From Hohaiivirga sp031546825 (GTDB lineage Bacteria; Pseudomonadota; Alphaproteobacteria; Rhizobiales; Beijerinckiaceae), in NCBI GenBank assembly GCA_031546825.1, contig JAVBJU010000003.1, positions 62,001 to 126,000 of the forward strand: a DNA stretch of 64,000 bases. The letters are read 5' to 3'. Positions within the stretch are counted from its first letter, which is position 1, and each line of letters begins with the position of its first letter. The notes beneath the pieces were generated by a model. It had not been told where the DNA came from, did not search any database, and worked only from the letters and a program-made list of their open reading frames with translations. This document shows positions 16,358 to 25,657 of the stretch, one piece after another. Made by a program: the position numbers and the translations under genes.

Positions 16358-17461
16358 TTAGCCGTTCTTGGCGCGCTGGCGGATCATGAAGTTGTCGAAG
16401 GAATATTCGGCCACTTGGAACCAGAGATATTCTTCGCCACGGAAGGCAGTAATCGAGTCGATCACTTTCTTGAAGTCGGCGTTCTTGGCCGAGATTTCGG
16501 CGAAGACTTCGTGGGCAGCCTTGAAGCTCGCTTCCATGATTTCCTGGCTGAACGGGCGCAGTTGTGCGCCTGAGCCCACCAGGCGACGCAGAGCACCGGG
16601 GTTGCGGGCATCATATTTCGCCGTCATGTCGACGTTGACGTAGGCTGCCGCATTCCGGAGCATTGCCTGATAATTCTTCGGCAGTTCGTTGAACTTGGCC
16701 TGGTTGATCATGAAGTGGAGCGAGGCACTGCCTTCCCACCAACCGGGATAGTAGTAATAGGGCGCGACCTTAACGAAGCCGAGCTTTTCATCGTCATAGG
16801 GGCCGACGAACTCCACCGCATCGATGGTGCCGCGCTCAAGCGACGGATAGATGTCTGAGGGCGGGATCTGCTGCGGCAGAACGCCGAGCTTGCTCAGAAT
16901 CTCGCCGCCCATGCCGGGAATGCGCATCTTGAGGCCCTTCATGTCCTCAAGCGTCTTGATCTCCTTGCGGAACCAGCCGCCCATCTGGGTGCCGGTGTTA
17001 CCGCCGACGAGGCCAACCAGCCCGAATTTCTTCAGGAAGGTGTCGATCATTTCATTGCCGCCGCCCGCCTGGAACCAAGCGTTCAACTGGCGGGTATTGA
17101 GGCCGAAGGGTTGCGCGGTCATCAGCGAGAAAGTCGGATCCTTGCCAACGTAGTAGTAATTGGCGGTGTGGATCATTTCGACCGTGCCGTTGATGGCGGC
17201 ATCAAGCGCCTGCGCCGTGCCGACGATCTCGCCGGTGGGGAAGGGCTGAATCTGGAATTTGCCGTCGCTCATCTCCGAAACCGCTTTGGCGAATATTTCG
17301 GATGAGTTCCACAGGATATCGAGCGACTGCGGAAAAGCAGAGCTGAGACGCCACTTGATGGACGGAGAGCTTTGCGCAATTGCGGGGCTCGCAATGACGC
17401 TCGACGCCGCAGCGGCGGTAGCGCCAACTGTGGCAGCGGTAATAAACTGGCGACGTTTCAT
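16358..17461 (-). CDS. TRAP transporter substrate-binding protein, Tat-exported
   Basis: A 367-residue periplasmic binding protein of the TRAP DctP type, monocarboxylate/2-oxoacid branch. It begins with a twin-arginine signal (MKRRQFITAA) and an Ala-rich hydrophobic stretch to about residue 30. Conserved ligand-site features such as KIRIPGMGG-like (LKMRIPGMGG) and the YYYYPGWWEG segment are present. The start at 17461 is set by the signal. No DctQ or DctM membrane subunits are within reach, so it must use a permease encoded elsewhere or be an orphan receptor. It is convergent with the sugar-acid operon. Confidence 0.85.
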   Translation of the reverse strand: MKRRQFITAATVGATAAAASSVIASPAIAQSSPSIKWRLSSAFPQSLDILWNSSEIFAKAVSEMSDGKFQIQPFPTGEIVGTAQALDAAINGTVEMIHTANYYYVGKDPTFSLMTAQPFGLNTRQLNAWFQAGGGNEMIDTFLKKFGLVGLVGGNTGTQMGGWFRKEIKTLEDMKGLKMRIPGMGGEILSKLGVLPQQIPPSDIYPSLERGTIDAVEFVGPYDDEKLGFVKVAPYYYYPGWWEGSASLHFMINQAKFNELPKNYQAMLRNAAAYVNVDMTAKYDARNPGALRRLVGSGAQLRPFSQEIMEASFKAAHEVFAEISAKNADFKKVIDSITAFRGEEYLWFQVAEYSFDNFMIRQRAKNG

Positions 17462-17761
17462 ATGTTCTTGTCTCCTCAACTGACGCCCGGGCATCCCGGC
17501 AACCCGCAGCGGATGATAGCCGGATGGAGAAATGGATTGGAGCCCCCGGAAGGCAATGCCCCCTCGCATTTCGAATAAGGCCCCATATCGCGTCGGGCAT
17601 CACAGGCAGGCCTCGATGCCGACACGGCGCAGAGCCGTCTCATACGACCATAAAGAACACGTACTCGAAAAAAAAGACAACATTTTTCTTCTGTTGCGGT
17701 TACTTGCTAATTTTCTTGCGCACGACTTTCGCGTTCTGCTGAACATAACAGTTGCAGGCGT
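17462..17761. other. Intergenic region without a visible gene
   Basis: About 300 bases separate the TRAP gene's start from the end of the first protease gene. It should hold the TRAP promoter and the protease terminator. An A/T-rich patch lies near 17660-17715, but I find no convincing hairpin with a T-run. Confidence 0.4.
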
Positions 17762-18547
17762 TCAGCGTTTCAGTTGTTCCACGCCGCGCGCAATCCAGCC
17801 GAGGTGGGGGGCAATGGGGGTGATTTCGGTGAAGCCGCCACACGGTGTCATGTGTTTGGCACGCTCGGGGGCGGATGCCCACGAGATGATGCCGCCTAAC
17901 GCAAGCCCTTCCACCGTCTCCACGAGAGCAGGGCCGCCGGAATCTCCAAGACAGGCACTCGCTCCCGGTATACGGGCACGGGTGCGGCGATCGGCTGCAA
18001 CAATGAGATTATTGGGTGGCTGGTCAGTGGCAAGCACAACAACGGGCGCGATGCGCAAGGTTCGCACGGATTGGCGGTTCCAGTAGGAACTGATGCCATA
18101 TCCGGCGATTTTAAGTTCGGTATCGGGTGCGATTGCGTGGTTTCGGGGGATCATATCCGTGGTGATATTGCCCGATACGGCGCGTTCCAGGCGCACGAGA
18201 GCAAGGTCGGCGCCAGGCTGGTCGTGAGGCGTGGTTCCTGCGACGAAGCTCGGGTGTTTCAGGATGGCGGAGATGGCGATCCTGCGCGGTTTCAAGTCTC
18301 CATCAATAAGGAAAGCGCGATAAGACGTCACCACGGCGACGCAATGGGCGGCGGTCAGTACAATATCCGGCGCAACGAGCACGCCCGAACATACTTCGCC
18401 GATGGCGCTCTCAATCCGCACCACAGAGCGGCGCAGGCCATCTCTGCCGTGCACGGTTGTGCCGCCGGTGATGGCGTGGGCCGGGGCAGTGCAAAACGGC
18501 ATTGCCACCAAAACGCAGATTATCACCCTTCGCCAAATACCATTCAT
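17762..18547 (-). CDS. Secreted trypsin-like serine protease (S1 family), copy A
   Basis: A 261-residue protein with a signal peptide (about 1-25, ending APAHA) and a chymotrypsin-fold domain starting ITGGT. The triad is complete: His in TAAHC, Asp in DLALV and Ser in GDSGGP. Cysteines around the His and Ser are in positions typical of S1 proteases. It should be exported and active on extracellular or periplasmic proteins. The start at 18547 is preferred over 18574 because the signal peptide begins there. A related protease gene lies 81 bases upstream on the same strand. Confidence 0.88.
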   Translation of the reverse strand: MNGIWRRVIICVLVAMPFCTAPAHAITGGTTVHGRDGLRRSVVRIESAIGEVCSGVLVAPDIVLTAAHCVAVVTSYRAFLIDGDLKPRRIAISAILKHPSFVAGTTPHDQPGADLALVRLERAVSGNITTDMIPRNHAIAPDTELKIAGYGISSYWNRQSVRTLRIAPVVVLATDQPPNNLIVAADRRTRARIPGASACLGDSGGPALVETVEGLALGGIISWASAPERAKHMTPCGGFTEITPIAPHLGWIARGVEQLKR

Positions 18548-18628
18548 GATAACGCCACCCTCGATAGGCCTCATAAGAAGATACTTAGGTCACGACAGCC
18601 GTTTGTGAAAAGATTTTCGCCGGGAGAC

Positions 18629-19378
18629 TTAATTTCCCCATAACGCGCTACGGCCCCAACTTGTTAGGGTGCGGTTGATCCATTCTCGCTGGGGACCGAG
18701 GAGGATACCCTGAGCCGAGGAGGCGTAGGGTGATTTGCTGAGAACCTGCGCCCAGGCGGTTACTGCGAACACGTTTTTGCCGACGAATTGCGGGCCGCCG
18801 GAATCACCGGTGGCAACCTGCCCCTCAATCCCTTTCGACCAGATCAGGATTTTTCCGGGGCCATAGGGCTCTGTCACCTGAAGTTTGGCCGTGCGAAAGA
18901 TGCCGGAGGAGGTGGGTTTGCCGATTTCCGTCAGCCCATAGCCACCCGCAATGATGAGATCCCCCGCGCCAGGATGATCGGCGGACAAGCGCGCTGGCGC
19001 GAACTTTTCAGGCAAGGGTTGCGGCAACCGGAACAGCGCCAGGTCAACCGAAGGTTTCCGCGCCTTGACGGCATCTGCGTTGTAGCCGGGATGCACGGCT
19101 TTCGCGGCGGGGGTGATGAGAACGGGGCCGCCGTCGCTGCTTTGGTCGCCCCGATAATGGATGCGGTATTCATCGGCCCCGGTTGCGCAATGGGCGGCGG
19201 TCAGCACGACATCCGGCGCGATGACGACACCCGAACAGACGCCGCCGTTGGATTTCAAAACCATAATGGTGCTGGTTGAAAGCGTCTCGTCTGCCATGCC
19301 GCCGACGATGGCAGAGGCGGGGCAGGCCGCAGCGAGCCAGAGAACGGTTGTGCAAAGCGTGAAGGGTTTGGATAGCAA
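18629..19378 (-). CDS. Secreted trypsin-like serine protease (S1 family), copy B
   Basis: A 249-residue paralogue of the adjacent protease. It has a signal peptide (about 1-23, ending CPASA), a domain beginning IVGGM and the full triad (TAAHC, DLALF, GDSGGP). It begins at TTG 19378, nine bases after a GGAG site; no upstream ATG fits. The two copies are tandem and probably arose by duplication, though they have diverged outside the motifs. The gene is divergent from feuN, with 133 bases between. Confidence 0.87.
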   Translation of the reverse strand: MLSKPFTLCTTVLWLAAACPASAIVGGMADETLSTSTIMVLKSNGGVCSGVVIAPDVVLTAAHCATGADEYRIHYRGDQSSDGGPVLITPAAKAVHPGYNADAVKARKPSVDLALFRLPQPLPEKFAPARLSADHPGAGDLIIAGGYGLTEIGKPTSSGIFRTAKLQVTEPYGPGKILIWSKGIEGQVATGDSGGPQFVGKNVFAVTAWAQVLSKSPYASSAQGILLGPQREWINRTLTSWGRSALWGN

Positions 19379-19511
19379 AGCGGATCTCCAACGGCGGATT
19401 GTCAGGCTTCATAAGCTCATAACGCGGCTGGTTGGTGCGCGCCAGAGGAATGAACCTTTCCTTGCGGCGGTGTTCAGAGTTCATTCACGGGCGCTTTGCC
19501 ACTATCCCCCC

Positions 19512-19820
19512 ATGACCTGGAAGCTGACCCCACTTGCTGCTCTTCTTCTGCTCTCGCCCGCGGCTGTTGCACAGGGCGAGTTCTCGGATTGCATTCCCGC
19601 ACGGGAAATGGTGAATGTGGTGACCAGTAATCAATTTATCGCCCCGCCCGAAGCGGTGGTGACCGCGCGGCGCAGTGCAGGCAATGCTGATGTGGTAAGG
19701 GCCAGTTTATGCCGTCGCGAAAATGGCTATATTTACGTGATCGTCGCCCTCAAAAAAGATGGGCGTGCGATGCAGGTGCTTGTCAGTCCCGAATCCGGTA
19801 AGATCATCGAGACGCAATAA
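19512..19820 (+). CDS. feuN: Small periplasmic PepSY-like protein, probable FeuN
   Basis: A 102-residue protein with a signal peptide (about 1-20, ending AVAQG) and a short PepSY-like domain ending VLVSPESGKIIETQ. It sits directly before the response regulator and kinase genes. In Sinorhizobium a small periplasmic protein, FeuN, encoded just upstream of feuP, restrains FeuQ-FeuP signalling; position, size and export all fit. There is no clear ribosome site before the ATG at 19512. The identification rests on synteny as much as sequence. Confidence 0.65.
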   Translation: MTWKLTPLAALLLLSPAAVAQGEFSDCIPAREMVNVVTSNQFIAPPEAVVTARRSAGNADVVRASLCRRENGYIYVIVALKKDGRAMQVLVSPESGKIIETQ

Positions 19821-19836
19821 CAGGGAAACTAAAATC

Positions 19837-20505
19837 GTGCGCCTCCTGGTGGTCGAAGACGATAAAACACTCAACAAACAGATTTCCACCGCTCTTGAGC
19901 AGGCGGGCTATGTGATTGATCATGCCTATGATGGCGAAGAGGGGCAGTTTCTCGGTGAAACCGAGCCCTATGATGCCATCGTGCTTGATCTCGGCCTGCC
20001 GACCATTGACGGGGTTTCGGTGCTCAATGCCTGGCGCAAGCGTGGCGTCAAGGTTCCGGTCATTATCCTGACCGCGCGGGATCGCTGGAGCGACAAGGTT
20101 CAAGGCTTCGATGCCGGAGCCGATGATTACCTCACCAAGCCCTTCCACATGGAGGAACTTCTGGCACGAGTGCGCGCGCTGCTGCGCCGCGCCGCCGGGC
20201 ACGCTTCCAGTGAATTGACGTGCGGGCCGCTTGGGCTCGATACCCGTTCCGGTCGCGTGGTGGTGGATGGCAACGCCATCAAACTGACCTCGCACGAATA
20301 CCGACTGCTTGCTTACCTCATGCATCATACCGGACGCATCGTTTCGCGGGCGGAATTGACAGAGCACCTTTATGATCAGGACTTTGACCGCGATTCTAAT
20401 ACCATCGAGGTGTTTGTCGGCCGCCTGCGCAAGAAGCTCGGTGTCGACATCATCCAAACCATTCGCGGGCTGGGCTACCTGATCGATCCCGCGCAGCAGA
20501 GCTGA
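19837..20505 (+). CDS. feuP: OmpR-family response regulator, probable FeuP
   Basis: A 222-residue regulator with a receiver domain (phospho-acceptor Asp51 in VLDLGLP, conserved Lys in YLTKPF) and a C-terminal winged helix DNA-binding domain. It starts at GTG 19837, 16 bases after feuN. In Rhizobium and Sinorhizobium, feuPQ lies near the cycHJKL (ccmIEFH) genes, as here, and controls envelope functions such as cyclic glucan export. The name is assigned from this synteny and the feuN neighbour. Confidence 0.78.
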   Translation: MRLLVVEDDKTLNKQISTALEQAGYVIDHAYDGEEGQFLGETEPYDAIVLDLGLPTIDGVSVLNAWRKRGVKVPVIILTARDRWSDKVQGFDAGADDYLTKPFHMEELLARVRALLRRAAGHASSELTCGPLGLDTRSGRVVVDGNAIKLTSHEYRLLAYLMHHTGRIVSRAELTEHLYDQDFDRDSNTIEVFVGRLRKKLGVDIIQTIRGLGYLIDPAQQS

Positions 20506-20509
20506 GGCC

Positions 20510-21892
20510 GTGGTACTCAAGGCCCCGCTCTCGGATCGCTCCATCGCCGTCCGCCTGGTGTTGTCGGCGGTGTTCTGGTGTGTGGCGATTCTCCTGATCG
20601 CGGGCTTTGTGCTGACGACGCTCTACCGCCAGAACAGCGAGCGCGCCTTCGACCAGCGCCTTCTGGTTTATACCAATAACCTTACGTCCGATCTCGTCGC
20701 GCTTGCCAATCTCGATAAGGACCTGCCCTCAGTGGGTGATCCGCGGTTTGAGCTTCCCCTGTCCGGCTGGTACTGGCAGGTGGAGCGACCCAAGGCACCG
20801 AAACAGGAAATCCGGTCGTCGAAATCGCTGTTCGGGGGGGCGCTGCAAAGCCTCTTTCGTGAGGGAGAAGAGAAAAAATTCGGCACGGTCCGCAAAGGCT
20901 ACGGTGCCGCGCCGGACGAGCGCCCCTTGCGTGTACTCGAACGCGATATCGACCTTGGCAAGGATGGGCGCTTCATCTTGCGTGTCGCCGGTCCCGCCGA
21001 CGAGATTGAGCACGATGTACGCCAATTCATTTTCATGCTCACAGTGACCTTCCTTTTGGTGGGACTGGCCTTGTGCATTTCCACCTTGTTGCAGATCCGA
21101 TTTGGCCTGCGCCCGCTTTCCAACCTGCGGGCGGCACTCGGCGCGATTCGCGAGGGGCAGGCGGAGCGCATCCATGGCGATTTCCCCTCTGACATTGCGC
21201 CGCTCTCCAGCGAAATAAACTTGCTCCTCGATACCAATCAGGAAATTCTGGAGCGGGCGCGCACCCAGGTCGGCAATCTGGCGCACGCGCTGAAGACACC
21301 GCTGTCGGTGATCGTCAATGAGGCCGAGGCAGCGCCAGACGATGTCGCCGAAAAAGTGCGTGAACAGGCTGAGATCATGCGCGATCAGGTGCGCCATTAC
21401 CTTGATCGAGCACGCGCTGCGGCGCTTGCCGGGACACTTGGCTCTTTCACCGAGGTCGGGCCGGTGGTCGCGGGGTTCGAGCGGACATTTGCCAAGATTT
21501 ACCGCGACAAGAAACTCACCATTTCCGTCGATCTGCCAGCGTTGCGTTTTCGTGGCGAGAAGCAGGATTTTGAGGAAATGATTGGTAATCTGATGGACAA
21601 CGCCTGCAAATGGGCAACAACCCGTGTTGCGGTCAGCGGGCAGGTTGAAGAGGCGGATGGTCGCATGCGGATGCGTCTCTTCATAGATGATGATGGCCCC
21701 GGACTACCGGAGCAGGCGCGTAAGGATATGCTCAAACGCGGCCGCCGCCTGGATGAAACCAAACCAGGTTCCGGCCTCGGCTTGTCCATCGTCTCTGACC
21801 TTGCTGGGCTTTATAACGGATCAGTGGCATTGGAGAGCGCGGAATTGGGCGGTTTGCGGGCTGCGTTGGTGCTGCCGGGCGATCTGGTATAG
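20510..21892 (+). CDS. feuQ: Sensor histidine kinase, probable FeuQ
   Basis: A 460-residue inner-membrane kinase with membrane segments near 17-38 and 174-196 and a periplasmic domain between them. The H-box is AHALKTPLSVI (His259), with an N-box NLMDNACKW, G1 DDGPGLP and G2 GSGLGLSIV. It starts at GTG 20510, four bases after feuP. It is expected to phosphorylate FeuP, with FeuN acting on its periplasmic side. The H-box has Ala instead of the usual acidic residue after His, as in the PhoQ-like group. Confidence 0.8.
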   Translation: MVLKAPLSDRSIAVRLVLSAVFWCVAILLIAGFVLTTLYRQNSERAFDQRLLVYTNNLTSDLVALANLDKDLPSVGDPRFELPLSGWYWQVERPKAPKQEIRSSKSLFGGALQSLFREGEEKKFGTVRKGYGAAPDERPLRVLERDIDLGKDGRFILRVAGPADEIEHDVRQFIFMLTVTFLLVGLALCISTLLQIRFGLRPLSNLRAALGAIREGQAERIHGDFPSDIAPLSSEINLLLDTNQEILERARTQVGNLAHALKTPLSVIVNEAEAAPDDVAEKVREQAEIMRDQVRHYLDRARAAALAGTLGSFTEVGPVVAGFERTFAKIYRDKKLTISVDLPALRFRGEKQDFEEMIGNLMDNACKWATTRVAVSGQVEEADGRMRMRLFIDDDGPGLPEQARKDMLKRGRRLDETKPGSGLGLSIVSDLAGLYNGSVALESAELGGLRAALVLPGDLV

Positions 21893-22075
21893 CGGGCAAA
21901 ACCGCCTCTGAAACCCGAGTCCCAGCAACGGATCACGATGTTGTGGGCACACCGAACGCCCTATTTGTGTTTTTCACCTATCATTTTTGATGCGCAACAA
22001 CTAAGAAACTCTCTAAAACTGAGACTATCTCAATGGGCAATAGACCCGAATTGGAAAGGCGCGTCACGGTTCCAT

Positions 22076-23188
22076 ATGCTTATCTGGAGCGTTTTCTGTT
22101 TGATGGCCTTTATGGCGATCATCATCGTCCTGTGGCCGCTTGCGCGACCGGCAGCCGCACACTCGCAGGCCGATGGTGCCGATGTTGGTTTCTACAAAGA
22201 GCAATTTCAGGAAATCGAACGTGATCTCGCACGTGGGCTGATGTCGCCGGAAGAGGCTGAAGCTGCCAAGGCCGAGGCCGGGCGTCGGTTGCTTCAGGTG
22301 GCCCGTAAGGAAGATGTCGCGGTTTCTGCTTCTTTCAGCAGTGCACCTGCCTTGGGGCGTCGCCGTGCCATCAGCATCATCGCGCTCATTTTGATCCCGC
22401 TCTGTGGGCTCATCGCCTATATGTGGCATGGTGTTCCCGATTATGCGGAGCGCGCCAATGTGCAGAATGCGCACCAGCGCCAGCTCGACGAAATCAATCA
22501 GGAAATTGCCAAGCGCGAACAATATTTGCGGCAAAATCCCAATGATGGTCAGGCGTGGGAGAAAATGGCCTTTGTTTATCTGCGCATGGGCCGCGTGGAC
22601 AAGGCCGTTCCCGCCTACGAAAAGGCAATCAGCCTGCTCGGCGAGAGCCCGGATCGACTGACTGGTTATGGCGAAGCGTTGCTCGGCGCGGCCAACCGCA
22701 TGACCGAGGCCGGGCCTGCGGAAGTACAATTCGCCAAGGCTAAGGCCGCTTTTGAAAAAGCGGCGCTTGATCCCAATGCCGCTCGCGCCCGGGTTTATCT
22801 CGGCCTTGCCGCTGAAGAGGCGGGCGAGACCGATAAGGCCAAGGAGTATTATCGCGCTGCATTGAAAATTATGCCCGATTCCGCTGAGTTACGCGAACGT
22901 CTTTCGGCGCTGGAAGCGCCCGGCGGCGCAAGCCAAGGGGCTGAGCAGCCGCAGATTGGGCGAGCGGAAATCGATGCGATGATTGAAAATCTTGCCGCCC
23001 GCCTTGAGCAAAACGGCGGTTCGACCAAAGAATGGACGCAATTGGTCCGCTCTTACATGGTGCAGAAACAAAACGACAAGGCTGTTGCGGCGCTTGTGAA
23101 AGCTCGCAAGGCTCTCGCGGGTAATGCCGGAGAGCTGGCGGAATTCAACGCAAGCATCACTGCTCTTGGATTGGATGGTGGCAAATGA
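22076..23188 (+). CDS. ccmI: Cytochrome c biogenesis protein CcmI (CycH)
   Basis: A 370-residue membrane protein with two membrane segments (about 3-22 and 100-120) and periplasmic tetratricopeptide repeats (about 130-280). It binds apocytochrome c and presents it to the CcmF-CcmH heme ligation complex. The start at 22076 is where the first membrane segment begins; longer forms would add a non-conserved N-terminus. It overlaps ccmE as ATGA, so ccmI-ccmE-ccmF-ccmH are one operon in the rhizobial cycHJKL order. Confidence 0.92.
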   Translation: MLIWSVFCLMAFMAIIIVLWPLARPAAAHSQADGADVGFYKEQFQEIERDLARGLMSPEEAEAAKAEAGRRLLQVARKEDVAVSASFSSAPALGRRRAISIIALILIPLCGLIAYMWHGVPDYAERANVQNAHQRQLDEINQEIAKREQYLRQNPNDGQAWEKMAFVYLRMGRVDKAVPAYEKAISLLGESPDRLTGYGEALLGAANRMTEAGPAEVQFAKAKAAFEKAALDPNAARARVYLGLAAEEAGETDKAKEYYRAALKIMPDSAELRERLSALEAPGGASQGAEQPQIGRAEIDAMIENLAARLEQNGGSTKEWTQLVRSYMVQKQNDKAVAALVKARKALAGNAGELAEFNASITALGLDGGK

Positions 23189-23643
23189 CCAGGAAACAAC
23201 GCCGATTGACGCTTATCGGGGCCGCAGGCTGTGTGGTGGCCGTCGCGCTTGGCCTGGTTCTCTATGCCATGCAGGATTCCATTTCCTTCTTCTTCAGTCC
23301 GACCCAGGCCATGGCCGAGAATGTTGCGCCTGATACGCGCTTTCGCCTCGGTGGCTTGGTCAAGGAAGGCAGCATCGTGCGTGCTGACAACGGGCGTGTG
23401 AGCTTTGTCGTCACCGATGGCAATATGGATGTCCCCGTGCGCTATACCGGTATCCTTCCGGATCTTTTCCGAGAAGGGCAGGGCGTGATTGCCGAAGGCA
23501 AACTCGGAAAAGACCGAGCATTCCAAGCCGACAGCATCCTCGCCAAGCATGACGAAAATTATATGCCGCGCGAAATCGCCGATAGCTTGAAGAAGCAAGG
23601 GCATTGGCAAGAACAGTACGGCAAAGAGCCGCAAAAAAAATAG
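23185..23643 (+). CDS. ccmE: Heme chaperone CcmE (CycJ)
   Basis: A 152-residue periplasmic heme chaperone with an N-terminal membrane anchor (about 8-30), a beta-barrel domain and the heme-binding His122 in LAKHDENYMP. It covalently holds heme received from CcmC and hands it to CcmF. ATGA overlap with ccmI and a 13-base gap to ccmF show operon structure. Length and motif match the family. Confidence 0.95.
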   Translation: MTRKQRRLTLIGAAGCVVAVALGLVLYAMQDSISFFFSPTQAMAENVAPDTRFRLGGLVKEGSIVRADNGRVSFVVTDGNMDVPVRYTGILPDLFREGQGVIAEGKLGKDRAFQADSILAKHDENYMPREIADSLKKQGHWQEQYGKEPQKK

Positions 23644-23656
23644 GGAGAGTAAGGGT

Positions 23657-25654
23657 TTGTTGATCGAAGCCGGACATTTTGCTCTCGCGCTCGCGCTCGG
23701 GGTGTCGCTCGTTCAGGTGATTGCACCGTTATGGGGCACCCATAAGAACGACCATGAACTGATGGCCGTGGCCCCGCCCGCAGCACTTGTCACGTTTGTT
23801 CTGATCGGCTTCTCGTATCTTGCCCTGACGATTGCCTATGCGGTCTCGGATTTCTCGGTCGTTAATGTGATCCAGAATTCGCATTCTCTGAAGCCGCTGG
23901 TCTATAAAATCTCGGGCGTGTGGGCGAACCATGAGGGCTCGATCCTCCTATGGGTTCTGATCCTCGCGCTGTTCGGGGCGATGGTCGCCATTGCCCGAAA
24001 ATCAGTGCCCGAAAAGTTGCGCGCCAATGCGCTGGCGGCACAGGGTGCGGTGACCTTCGCCTTCCTGCTGTTTATTCTGAAGGTTTCCAATCCTTTCATC
24101 CGCGTATTTCCAGCGGTGGCGGAAGGGCAGGGCCTCAACCCCATTCTGCAAGACCCCGGTCTCGCCATCCATCCGCCGCTGCTTTACATCGGTTATGTCG
24201 GCTTCTCCATCACCTTCGCCTTTGCGATTGCCGCACTGATTGACGGCAAGATTGACGCCGCGTGGGCGCGCATCGTGCGGCCCTGGACCTTGTCCGCTTG
24301 GATATTCCTGACACTCGGCATCGCCATGGGGTCCTACTGGGCCTATTACGAATTGGGCTGGGGCGGGTTCTGGTTTTGGGATCCGGTGGAGAATGCCTCG
24401 CTGATGCCGTGGCTTTCGGGTACCGCGCTCATCCACTCGACTGTGGTGATGGAACGGCGTGACTCCCTCAAAGTGTGGACGATCCTGCTGGCGATCCTGA
24501 CATTCTCGTTGTCGTTGCTTGGCACTTTCATCGTCCGTTCGGGTATCCTTACCTCGGTGCATTCCTTTGCGGTTGATCCGAAGCGCGGCCTGTTCATTCT
24601 GGCCATCCTGATTATTTTCATCGGTGGCTCGCTGGCGTTGTTCGCCTGGCGCGCGCCGCTTTTGCGCAAGGGCGGCATTTTCGCGCCGATTTCGCGTGAA
24701 GGCGGGCTGGTCGTCAATAACCTGTTCCTCGCGGCTGCCTGCGCTACAGTGTTTATCGGCACGCTCTATCCGCTGGCACTTGAGGCCTTCACCGGTAACA
24801 AGATTTCGGTCGGCGCGCCGTTCTTCAATCTGACCTTCCTGCCAATCATCCTGCCGCTTCTTGCCTTCCTGCCCATCGGCCAGACGCTCGCCTGGAAGCG
24901 CGGTGATCTCCTCGGTGCAACGCAGCGGCTTCTGGTGGTGCTGGGCATCGCCGTGCTGGCCACCATCGCCATGTTTGCCATGACCATCGGTGGCCCGGTG
25001 CTGGCCCCGCTCGGTGTCGGCTTCGGCATTTATCTCGTTCTTGGTTCCGTCAATGAAATTGTGGTCCGTTCCTGGAAATCGGGGCAGGGCTTTGGGGTGT
25101 TTCTGCAAAAGGCAGTCGGCTTACCGAAATCGGCCTGGGGCACGGTGCTGGCCCATGCAGGTGTGGGTTTTGTGGTCATCGGTATCGCCGCCGCCGCCTG
25201 GAGCACTGAAACCATTTCCACGGCGAAGAAAGGCGATGTGCTTTCGGCGGGTCCGTATGAGGCGCGACTTGAAACCGTGCTGCCGCGCAAGGGCGTAGAC
25301 TACACTGAAATTGCCGCAATCTTTACCATCACTAAGGACGGCAGCCCGGTCGGCACCATCGAAACCATGAAGCGCATCTTCATCTCCCGCCAAGGTATGC
25401 CGACCACTGAAGCCGGTATCCTGACCCGTGGCCTCAATCAGATTTATGTGAGCTTCGGCGATGTGCAGGAGAACGGGACCATTGGTGTGCGCCTCTATTA
25501 TAAGCCGCTGGTGATCCTCATCTGGATCGGTTCACTGATCATGGCGTTTGGTGGTCTCATCTCACTGGCCGATCGACGTTACCGGATCGGCGTGCCCAAG
25601 CAAGCCAAGAAGCCGGCACCGCCCTCAGGGCGTGCCGTTGTGGGAGCTGCGTGA
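23657..25654 (+). CDS. ccmF: Heme lyase subunit CcmF (CycK)
   Basis: A 665-residue polytopic inner-membrane protein that, with CcmH and CcmI, attaches heme to apocytochrome c. The tryptophan-rich WWD signature (WGGFWFWDPVENASLMPW) is at about 235-252, and conserved histidines such as HEGS and HPPLLYIGY are present. The frame begins TTG TTG after a GGGAGAG site; there is no ATG, so initiation at TTG 23657 is likely. It lies between ccmE and ccmH with short spacing. Confidence 0.95.
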   Translation: MLIEAGHFALALALGVSLVQVIAPLWGTHKNDHELMAVAPPAALVTFVLIGFSYLALTIAYAVSDFSVVNVIQNSHSLKPLVYKISGVWANHEGSILLWVLILALFGAMVAIARKSVPEKLRANALAAQGAVTFAFLLFILKVSNPFIRVFPAVAEGQGLNPILQDPGLAIHPPLLYIGYVGFSITFAFAIAALIDGKIDAAWARIVRPWTLSAWIFLTLGIAMGSYWAYYELGWGGFWFWDPVENASLMPWLSGTALIHSTVVMERRDSLKVWTILLAILTFSLSLLGTFIVRSGILTSVHSFAVDPKRGLFILAILIIFIGGSLALFAWRAPLLRKGGIFAPISREGGLVVNNLFLAAACATVFIGTLYPLALEAFTGNKISVGAPFFNLTFLPIILPLLAFLPIGQTLAWKRGDLLGATQRLLVVLGIAVLATIAMFAMTIGGPVLAPLGVGFGIYLVLGSVNEIVVRSWKSGQGFGVFLQKAVGLPKSAWGTVLAHAGVGFVVIGIAAAAWSTETISTAKKGDVLSAGPYEARLETVLPRKGVDYTEIAAIFTITKDGSPVGTIETMKRIFISRQGMPTTEAGILTRGLNQIYVSFGDVQENGTIGVRLYYKPLVILIWIGSLIMAFGGLISLADRRYRIGVPKQAKKPAPPSGRAVVGAA

Positions 25655-25657
25655 CCC

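Noticed and set aside
24002..25108. Long minus-strand open frame (368 codons) inside ccmF
   Set aside because: It is antisense to a clearly real, conserved ccmF; its product is rich in Arg/Gln/Glu with no recognisable domain, as expected for a shadow frame in high-G+C DNA.
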